A DNA stretch of 7,049 nucleotides from a bacterium MnTg04 (GTDB lineage: Bacteria; Pseudomonadota; Gammaproteobacteria; Steroidobacterales; MnTg04): assembly GCA_008975185.1 (NCBI GenBank), contig BFAU01000214.1, positions 1 to 7,049 of the forward strand. The letters run 5' to 3'. Both the position numbers and the translations under genes were made by a program. Positions 1 through 4,809 of the stretch are shown in pieces; the first letter of the stretch is position 1, and the number at the start of each line of letters is the position of its first letter. Under the pieces are notes generated by a model. The model searched no databases. It was not told the DNA's origin and worked only from the letters and a program-made list of their open reading frames with translations.

Positions 1-97
1 TCTGTTCCACGAGTCCATCGAGTTCCGGAATACCCGCCACCGCCCAGCCTCCGGCCAGGACCGGGAGCAGAACAAGGGTTGTCAGAAGCCGATTCAT
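1..97 (-). CDS. 5' fragment of a predicted secreted or periplasmic protein
   Basis: Only the first 32 codons are present; the gene leaves the window at its left edge. The start is an ATG read from base 97 downward. The peptide begins MNRLLTTLVLLPVLAGGWAV and continues through AGIPELDGLVEQ. This is a typical Sec signal peptide: a short basic N-terminus (Arg3), a hydrophobic core at about residues 4-15, and small residues before a plausible cleavage near AVA-GI at residues 19-23. The product is therefore probably exported or anchored in the envelope. A Shine-Dalgarno-like AAGGA lies 11 bases upstream (109-113), a little farther than usual. The gene lies 174 bases downstream of the EF-G-like gene on the same strand, far enough that it may have its own promoter. 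The mature part is too short to assign a family. Confidence 0.6.
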   Translation of the reverse strand, partial: MNRLLTTLVLLPVLAGGWAVAGIPELDGLVEQ

Positions 98-101
98 TCT
101 A

Positions 102-116
102 GAAAAAGTCCTTTTC
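102..116 (-). promoter_or_regulatory. Shine-Dalgarno inside a weak hairpin, upstream of the secreted-protein gene
   Basis: On the minus strand GAAAA and TTTTC can pair around the loop GGACT, which carries most of the AAGGA ribosome-binding sequence of the gene starting at 97. The five-pair stem is A/U-rich and would be weak in RNA. It is listed because two other minus-strand genes in this window show a similar arrangement. Confidence 0.25.
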
Positions 117-271
117 GATCCACGAAAAATGCTCGGGAATGACGCCGATGGCGTATTAATAACCGTTTGGACAGCCACGGAAAAGGGAGGTTGGTGGTCC
201 TTGAGACCAGCGGTGGTCCTGGCGCGCTGAGGTGCAGGGCCCGGCGTTGCCGGAGTGTTCCGCTTTGCGGC
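117..271. other. intergenic segment with a possible weak minus-strand promoter
   Basis: No gene is supported here. The most A/T-rich spot is around 154-163; on the minus strand it reads TTATTAATAC and could serve as a -10 element for the gene starting at 97. The best -35 at a 17-base spacing is TTTTCC, which is a poor match. Just downstream of that -10 is a short inverted repeat, ACGCC-ATC-GGCGT (142-154). Nearer the EF-G-like stop, GACCA and TGGTC form a small inverted repeat (about 204-217), but no T-run follows on either strand, so it is not called a terminator. Confidence 0.25.
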
Positions 272-2323
272 TCAGGCGCTGTCAGCGACCTGAAAAGAAG
301 TCGACATCTCTTTCTGCAGGGGTGCCGGCACTGGCTGATAATGACTGAAAGCCATCGTGAAGCTGCCGACGCCGCCGGTCAGGGAGCCCAGCCTGGTCTG
401 GTAATTCTCCAGCTCGGCCAACGGCACTTCGCCGTCTATACGGATCTGGTTGCCGGCGAGAACCTCGTTGCCGTTGATGCGACCACGGCGCGAGGAGAGA
501 TCGCCGGCGATATCGCCCATGTGATCGCCCGGCACGGTGATTTCAACCTTGACGATGGGTTCGAGGATGATCGGCTTGGCCTGCTTAATGGCTGCGACGA
601 AAGCCTTTTTCCCAGCCGCGACGAACGCGACTTCCTTGGAATCAACGGGATGGTGTTTGCCATCGTAAACGGTGACCCGAACATCTTGCATTGCGTACCC
701 GGCGATCGCACCGGATGTCAGTATCTGGCGCACTCCTTTTTCGACCGCCGGTATGTATTGGTAGGGGATCGAACCACCAACGACCTTGTTGACGAATTCG
801 AAACCCTGGTCCCTCGGCAGTGGCTCGACGCGTAGAAAAACTTCGCCGAACTGGCCGGCGCCGCCGGTTTGTTTCTTGTGGCGGTGGTGACCCTCGGCCT
901 TGCGGGTGATGGTTTCACGATAAGGGATGCTGGGCGGCCGAGTGTCGACCTCGACGTGAAAGCGCTCTTTCATGCGCTCCATTATCGCGCGCAGGTGAAG
1001 TTCTCCGCTGCCGCGCATGACAGTCTCGTTGGCGGACGCATGGTGCTCCACGACGAGGCTGGGGTCTTCCGCAGAAAGTTTTGCGAGCGCTTCTGACAAT
1101 TTCTGTTCGTCACCCCGTCGTTTTGGCGTGATGGCGACACCATGCATCGGCGGTAGACTCTTAACGGCCTCCAGGTGGAAGCGATCCTCGTCATGCGAAT
1201 CATGCAGCACCGAGTCGAATTCGATTTCATCCACTTTTGCTACCGCACAAATATCGCCGGGTATACCCCTGACCATTTCAACATGTTCTTTCCCTTGCAG
1301 GCTATACAGATGGGATACCTTGAACGGCTTGCGTGCATCGCCGATAAAAAGCTGGGTATTCGGCGAAATCGTGCCCTGGTGTATACGGAAAATTCCCATA
1401 CGCCCGATAAACGGGTCAACCATGACTTTGAACACATGGGCGATCACATGTTTATCCGCATCCGGCTCCACCTTTACAACCTCGGCATCGTCTCCCTCGC
1501 CCTTGATGAACGGCGGCGGGTTACCCTCCATTGGATTCGGCATTAGGTGCGCAAATATATTGAGCAACTGGTTGATTCCCGACCCGGTTTCCGCCGATAC
1601 GAAACAGACCGGGACCAGGTGGCCGCGGCGCATGGCTTTTTCGAAAACATCATGTAGCTGCGCCGGGTTCATGTCCTGTCCCTGTTCCAGGTATACCTCC
1701 ATCAGTTCCTCATCGAGTTCAACAACCTGGTCGATAATTTCAGTGTGCGCCTCCTCTACAGATGAGAAATCGACGGATTCTTCGTTATCCGGCTTGAAAT
1801 AACAGTCAACGACCTTTTTCGCGCCATCGGCCGGCAGGTTGATGGGCAGACATTCGTTGCCAAATGTCTCCCTGATGTCGTTCATCAACTGCCGCAGGTT
1901 TATGCCCGGCGCATCGATGTGGTTGATGATGATCATTCGGCACAGACCGTCTTTGGCTGCGGCTTCCATCATCCTTCGGGTCACGAGTTCGATGCCGTGT
2001 TCAGCATGGATAACCACGGCCGCTGTCTCGACGGCTGGCAAAATGGCGATACTGCGACCGGCAAAGTCCGGGTATCCGGGAGTGTCTATCAAGTTGATGT
2101 GGGTGCCTTCGTGCTCCAGCGAGCAAACGGCAGTTTCCAGGGAATGGCCCAGTTCTTTTTCGTGGGGATCGAAATCACAAACCGTGCTGCCTCGCTCTAC
2201 GGTTCCCCGCGAGCGGATGCTCCCGGTTTTTTCCAGCAATGCTTCGGCCAATGTGGTTTTGCCGGTCGCGCTGTGGCCGACAAGGGCTATGTTGCGGATA
2301 TCCGCAGATTGATAACTGCTCAC
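272..2323 (-). CDS. EF-G-like translational GTPase (EF-G paralog)
   Basis: A 683-residue protein with the full five-domain EF-G layout, close to the roughly 700 residues usual for the family. The G domain has a P-loop GHSATGKT (16-23), DTPG (80-83), NHID (134-137) and SAETGSG (243-249). Domain II follows at about 290-375, domain III at about 386-463, domain IV at about 466-585 and domain V after that. The domain IV tip YDGKHHPVDSKE (553-564) and the motif GDLSSRRGRINGNE (607-620) are strongly EF-G-like. EF-G catalyses GTP-dependent translocation of tRNA and mRNA on the ribosome, and acts with RRF in ribosome recycling. Three departures from standard EF-G suggest a paralog: the P-loop is HSATGKT where AHIDAGKT is usual, the G4 motif is NHID where NKxD is usual, and the switch I RGITI segment reads LGHSL. 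There are no str-operon neighbours. The start is GTG, with AAGGA nine bases upstream (2333-2337). Assignment to the EF-G superfamily is very secure; whether it translocates, recycles ribosomes or does something else is open. Confidence 0.95.
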   Translation of the reverse strand: MSSYQSADIRNIALVGHSATGKTTLAEALLEKTGSIRSRGTVERGSTVCDFDPHEKELGHSLETAVCSLEHEGTHINLIDTPGYPDFAGRSIAILPAVETAAVVIHAEHGIELVTRRMMEAAAKDGLCRMIIINHIDAPGINLRQLMNDIRETFGNECLPINLPADGAKKVVDCYFKPDNEESVDFSSVEEAHTEIIDQVVELDEELMEVYLEQGQDMNPAQLHDVFEKAMRRGHLVPVCFVSAETGSGINQLLNIFAHLMPNPMEGNPPPFIKGEGDDAEVVKVEPDADKHVIAHVFKVMVDPFIGRMGIFRIHQGTISPNTQLFIGDARKPFKVSHLYSLQGKEHVEMVRGIPGDICAVAKVDEIEFDSVLHDSHDEDRFHLEAVKSLPPMHGVAITPKRRGDEQKLSEALAKLSAEDPSLVVEHHASANETVMRGSGELHLRAIMERMKERFHVEVDTRPPSIPYRETITRKAEGHHRHKKQTGGAGQFGEVFLRVEPLPRDQGFEFVNKVVGGSIPYQYIPAVEKGVRQILTSGAIAGYAMQDVRVTVYDGKHHPVDSKEVAFVAAGKKAFVAAIKQAKPIILEPIVKVEITVPGDHMGDIAGDLSSRRGRINGNEVLAGNQIRIDGEVPLAELENYQTRLGSLTGGVGSFTMAFSHYQPVPAPLQKEMSTSFQVADSA

Positions 2324-2406
2324 GGCGTTTTTTCCTTATCTTTGTTCTACAGCATTAACTTGACCCGTCGTCGGCGGAGACAAACGGATCGGGCAAACGC
2401 CTCTTT

Positions 2407-2453
2407 AGTCCCGGCCCGTTGGCGAAGCATCGTGCGCGCCGGCGGGCCGGACT
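2407..2453. repeat. long imperfect inverted repeat between the EF-G-like and YdcH-like genes
   Basis: The left arm (2407-2424) and right arm (2437-2453) pair over 17 base pairs around a 12-base loop (2425-2436), with one bulged C in the left arm. Two of the pairs are U-G in plus-strand RNA and would be A-C mismatches in minus-strand RNA, so the structure is more stable if transcribed rightward. Neither side carries a T-run, so it is not a standard intrinsic terminator. It could be a REP-like extragenic palindrome or a processing or mRNA-stability hairpin between the two minus-strand genes. Confidence 0.55.
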
Positions 2454-2493
2454 GGAAACCGACTGATCAGCTCGTGCCGACCAGTATTCCAGT
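2451..2493 (-). repeat. inverted repeat just after the YdcH-like stop codon
   Basis: ACTGGAA (2451-2457) and TTCCAGT (2487-2493) are perfect inverted copies separated by 29 bases. The spacer contains the eight-base palindrome CTGATCAG (2464-2471 region). The right arm begins two bases after the stop of the 89-residue gene, where a transcript-end structure would sit. There is no T-tract, and the left arm overlaps the neighbouring larger inverted repeat, so the two would be alternative folds. Weak evidence. Confidence 0.25.
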
Positions 2494-2494
2494 G

Positions 2495-2764
2495 CTAATT
2501 TGATATAAGTACGGCGTATATGCGGTCTTTGTGCAGCAGACGTTTCTTCTTAACGTCTTCGCAATATTGATTATCGCGGGGCTCGACACCTTTTTCTATA
2601 CGTATGACTTCACGATTCAAGCGGGTGTAATCATCGGCGAGGTGGGCAAAGTTCTCGTCCGTTTCCCAAAGTCTGTCTATCAATTCAGAAAACTCCGGGA
2701 ATTCGTGTTGAAGATCGTGATTCTGGCCCATTATTGAGTCAATATTGATTAGATCTGCACTCAT
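2495..2764 (-). CDS. YdcH/DUF465-family small protein
   Basis: An 89-residue hydrophilic protein predicted to be mostly helical. Residues 21-60 fit the DUF465 (YdcH) pattern: EFPEFSELIDRLWETDENFA, then a helix with DDYTRLNREVIRIEKGVEP. The C-terminal part, VKKKRLLHKDRIYAVL (71-86), matches the family's basic KKKRLxLKDxIYxxL ending. E. coli YdcH has 74 residues; the extra length here is mainly an N-terminal extension of about 15-20 residues. The start at base 2764 is well supported by a perfect AGGAGG nine bases upstream (2774-2779); a second in-frame ATG at residue 12 has no comparable site. No enzymatic motif is visible and the molecular function of this family is not established; a short coiled-coil adaptor is a reasonable guess. 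It is transcribed in the same direction as the EF-G-like gene 171 bases downstream, but the gap and inverted repeats argue against tight coupling. Confidence 0.85.
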   Translation of the reverse strand: MSADLINIDSIMGQNHDLQHEFPEFSELIDRLWETDENFAHLADDYTRLNREVIRIEKGVEPRDNQYCEDVKKKRLLHKDRIYAVLISN

Positions 2765-2769
2765 CGGCG

Positions 2770-2784
2770 TCTACCTCCTGTAGA
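2770..2784 (-). promoter_or_regulatory. Shine-Dalgarno inside a small hairpin, YdcH-like gene
   Basis: On the minus strand TCTAC-AGGAG-GTAGA forms a five-pair stem whose loop holds most of the AGGAGG ribosome-binding site for the gene starting at 2764. The site decides the start codon. The hairpin might tune translation initiation, but five pairs is near chance level. Confidence 0.4.
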
Positions 2785-3007
2785 TAGGTCTGGAATGTGG
2801 ATTGAGGTATTCGTTTGCTTCTCCTGGCGTGCCTGGCGCCGGTCGTCGGTCCAGCACCTTGTCGGGCTACGAGACCAATATAGCGCGCGTGGAGCAGACC
2901 TGCATTCTTGCAATGCAGCAATTGAAAAACACCTGTGATTACAATGAGTTGGATTTAGAGGGTTGCGCTTCGGGGAACAGGAGAGGTGCTGCGGGGCGGA
3001 AACGGCC
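2785..3007. repeat. intergenic region upstream of the YdcH-like gene, with a 7-bp inverted repeat
   Basis: No gene is supported here. The clearest structure is CTGCATT (2900-2906) with its inverted copy AATGCAG (2912-2918) around the five-base spacer CTTGC. That size and shape would suit a dimeric regulator or a short RNA hairpin; no T-run follows. The nine-mer TTGCAATGC at 2908-2916 recurs at 3226-3234, just upstream of the 66-residue gene. A TATATT on the minus strand (about 2877-2882) is a possible -10 for the YdcH-like gene, but I find no good -35 at 16-18 bases. Confidence 0.3.
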
Positions 3008-3208
3008 CTATTCTTCGTTTTCGACTTCGCTGAGCGCCCGCATGATGCCGTCGAGACCGACTATCCTGTCTTTGTCTTTCTTCTTGCAACTGCGGAAGTA
3101 TTTGCGAAAAGCCGCGACCTGGTCAGGCTCGGCCTGACGCAGATAGCTCAGCACATCCGTATAGGTACGGTCTTCTGTATCCCCGATTGTCGGATTTTGC
3201 ACTGCCAT
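3008..3208 (-). CDS. small acidic-tailed hypothetical protein, 66 residues
   Basis: I do not recognise this protein. It starts MAVQNPTIGDTEDRTYTDVL, continues with a charged helical stretch containing a run of basic residues (CKKKDKDR, 41-48), and ends in the acidic tail EVENEE. It has no signal peptide or membrane segment, and the single Cys makes a metal site unlikely. The frame stays open upstream to a TTG at 3301 (97 residues), but I prefer the ATG at 3208: GGGAG lies six bases upstream (3215-3219), the TTG has no ribosome-binding site, and the extra N-terminal sequence looks like translated spacer. The gene lies 112 bases after the transporter stop, same strand, with the YdcH-like gene 243 bases farther on. 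Two plus-strand frames cover the same bases but have no good start site. It is probably real, with unknown function. Confidence 0.55.
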   Translation of the reverse strand: MAVQNPTIGDTEDRTYTDVLSYLRQAEPDQVAAFRKYFRSCKKKDKDRIVGLDGIMRALSEVENEE

Positions 3209-3234
3209 AATGGGCTCCCGACCCATTGCAATGC
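3209..3234 (-). promoter_or_regulatory. Shine-Dalgarno hairpin and palindrome in front of the 66-residue gene
   Basis: On the minus strand AATGGG and CCCATT form a six-pair stem (3209-3214 with 3222-3227). Its loop TCGGGAG presents the ribosome-binding site, and the stem abuts the ATG. It overlaps the ten-base perfect palindrome CATTGCAATG (3224-3233). The structure could affect access to the start codon. Confidence 0.4.
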
Positions 3235-3320
3235 CTGTACCATAGCCCGTGGTCTGATTTGCCCACCGTGAACCAGTTCGCAGTTCGGTAAATTGCTGCA
3301 ATGGCTGAAAACAGGGGCTT

Positions 3321-4205
3321 TCAGGTAGCCGCCGGTGGTGTGGCGGTGCGTGGTTTGCGGACCTGGCGTAACAGTATTAGCAGGACTCCCAGCAGCGTGC
3401 AACTGCCACCGGCTATCATGCGCGGCGTCAACTGGTCACCCAACAATGTTACGCCGAAAATCACCGCAAAAACGGTGGCCAGCAAAAACGTCGGCATGAC
3501 CAGCGACAGGTCATAGCGCTGGATCAGGTAGTACATGCCGCTGTGGGCAAGAACGCTGGCCGCAAGCGCCGTATAAAGAACGGCTCCCCAGACCGACAGA
3601 TCGGCCTGCAGCAACATCGCAAACTGCCCGGGCTCAAATGCCAGGGACATGCCGAGGAGTAGCGGCCAGCTGATCATCGCGATCCAGCTTTGCAGTTCAA
3701 AAACACCGACGCCGGTCAATTTCTTGGCGACCAGCAGCCCGCAGGCGCCGAACAGTGAGCCGAGAACTACGAGGGCGAGGGCGTTTCGATAGGCGAAGAC
3801 TTGCGGGTCGAAACTTATCAGCAGGATGCCGCCAAAAGCCATCGACAGGCCCAGCCAGCGCCAGAACCTGATTTTCTCGCCGAGAAACAGCATCGACAAC
3901 ACCGTCGCAAACGGAATCCCAAGCTGCATCGCGATGGCAACGCTGGATATATCTGCGGCCAGCGCGAGGCCGGTATAGATCAGCGCGAAATGAATGCCGC
4001 CGGTAGCGACGGCAACAAAAATGACGGCGCGCATCTGGCCTTTATGAATCTTGAGAACCGGCAGCAGCACTGCCGCGACGATGGCAAAGCGCAGGAAAGT
4101 AAACAGGATGGGTGGGATCTGCCCGACGCCATATTTGGCGACGACCACATTGAGGCCCCAGATCAGGTTGATCAGCAGCGTCAGGAGAAGGTCTTTAGCA
4201 GCCAA
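3321..4205 (-). CDS. DMT-superfamily transporter, EamA type
   Basis: A 294-residue, very hydrophobic inner-membrane protein with about ten transmembrane helices, near residues 6-23, 32-50, 58-78, 85-108, 115-131, 143-160, 170-190, 203-220, 232-254 and 260-279. These form the two tandem five-helix EamA repeats of the drug/metabolite transporter superfamily. Typical features are the first-helix motif NLIWGLNVVVAK (13-24), LRF at the start of helix 2, the LGEK turn (108-111) after helix 4, and the equivalent LLGDQLTP (254-261) in the second half. Family members export amino acids, purines or other metabolites; the substrate cannot be read from the sequence. The start is TTG, with AGGA six bases upstream (4212-4215); no in-frame ATG lies nearby upstream, and the first internal Met would remove two helices. 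The basic C-terminal tail (RQVRKPR, 280-286) fits a cytoplasmic end. It is divergently transcribed from the DUF1232 gene. Confidence 0.9.
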   Translation of the reverse strand: MAAKDLLLTLLINLIWGLNVVVAKYGVGQIPPILFTFLRFAIVAAVLLPVLKIHKGQMRAVIFVAVATGGIHFALIYTGLALAADISSVAIAMQLGIPFATVLSMLFLGEKIRFWRWLGLSMAFGGILLISFDPQVFAYRNALALVVLGSLFGACGLLVAKKLTGVGVFELQSWIAMISWPLLLGMSLAFEPGQFAMLLQADLSVWGAVLYTALAASVLAHSGMYYLIQRYDLSLVMPTFLLATVFAVIFGVTLLGDQLTPRMIAGGSCTLLGVLLILLRQVRKPRTATPPAAT

Positions 4206-4287
4206 GGAATATCCTGGAAGCTTATGCGGAACGGGATAATATCCGTTATAGTCGCCTGCCTTTCCTGATTACCGCAAGGGAATTTCC
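4206..4287. promoter_or_regulatory. divergent intergenic promoter region
   Basis: This 82-base gap separates the minus-strand transporter from the plus-strand DUF1232 gene, so both promoters should lie in or near it. It contains an A/T-rich core with the near-perfect palindrome GGATA-A-TATCC (4234-4244), followed by TTATAGT (4246-4252). TATAGT could be a -10 for the plus-strand unit, and its complement TATAAC a -10 for the transporter. I could not find a convincing -35 on either strand. The plus-strand ribosome-binding site AAGGG (4276-4280) lies seven bases before the ATG at 4288 and supports that start over the ATG two codons later. Confidence 0.35.
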
Positions 4288-4809
4288 ATGCTAATGCGAA
4301 TTAGTTTCGATCTCAGCGACAATGATTTGCGTCATTTTAACTTGATCATGAGGGAGGCTCGCAGTGCGGCAAAAAAATCGGCGCCTGAGCAAATCATATC
4401 GGCAACACGCGACCTGCTTGCCAAGTTGGAAAATACGAAAGTACCGGCCTTCGTTGAGCAGCGACTGGAGCTCTTGCAGATGATGGTGGCGATGGTCACC
4501 GACGATGAATTCAAACTGCCCGCACCCGAGGTCAAGCGGGCGCTGCACGGCCTCGCGTATTTTGTCGAGCCGGACGACCTGATTCCCGACCACATTCCCG
4601 GCCTGGGGTTTCTGGATGACGCCATCATGATCGAACTGGTAGCTCGCGATCTGCAGCATGAGCTGGATGCTTACCGGGATTTTTGTCAGTTCCGCGAAAC
4701 AAGGCGGACCCTTGGCGAAAATGACGGGCGCGAAGGCTGGCTGGATTCCCGGCGACGGCAGTTGCTCGAGCGCATGCGCCGGCGGCGCAAAAAGAAACAG
4801 CGAAGTTGA
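4288..4809 (+). CDS. DUF1232 (YkvA-like) protein with a basic C-terminal tail
   Basis: A 173-residue protein. Residues about 85-122 carry the DUF1232 signature, GLAYFVEPDDLIPDHIPGLG (88-107) followed by FLDDAIMIELV: the typical D-LIPD-IP-G-LDD pattern of YkvA-like proteins. This short segment is weakly amphipathic and is often suggested to associate with membranes; its function is not established. The N-terminal 80 residues are helical and charged and unfamiliar to me. The tail from residue 154 is extremely rich in Arg and Lys (RRR, RMRRRRKKKQR), which would suit binding to nucleic acid or to acidic lipid headgroups. The start at 4288 has AAGGG seven bases upstream. The stop TGA overlaps the proposed TTG start of the next gene, so the two are probably co-transcribed and may be translationally coupled. 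Confidence 0.85.
   Translation: MLMRISFDLSDNDLRHFNLIMREARSAAKKSAPEQIISATRDLLAKLENTKVPAFVEQRLELLQMMVAMVTDDEFKLPAPEVKRALHGLAYFVEPDDLIPDHIPGLGFLDDAIMIELVARDLQHELDAYRDFCQFRETRRTLGENDGREGWLDSRRRQLLERMRRRRKKKQRS

Noticed and set aside
227..257. Possible terminator after the EF-G-like gene (CCGGC-AAC-GCCGG)
   Set aside because: The stem has only five pairs and is not followed by a T-run on the minus strand.
1017..1802. Plus-strand open frame of 261 codons within the EF-G-like gene
   Set aside because: Antisense to well-conserved EF-G domains; low-complexity Ser-rich translation and no family resemblance.
1919..2503. Plus-strand open frame of 194 codons
   Set aside because: Most of it is antisense to the EF-G G domain, and the remainder runs through the inverted-repeat region; no ribosome-binding site or recognisable domain.
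2802..3271. Two overlapping plus-strand frames opposite the 66-residue gene
   Set aside because: Neither has a convincing ribosome-binding site, they overlap each other, and the minus-strand frame has a better start and protein-like composition.
3209..3301. N-terminal extension of the 66-residue protein to a TTG at 3301
   Set aside because: No ribosome-binding site at the TTG, while the ATG at 3208 has GGGAG at six bases.
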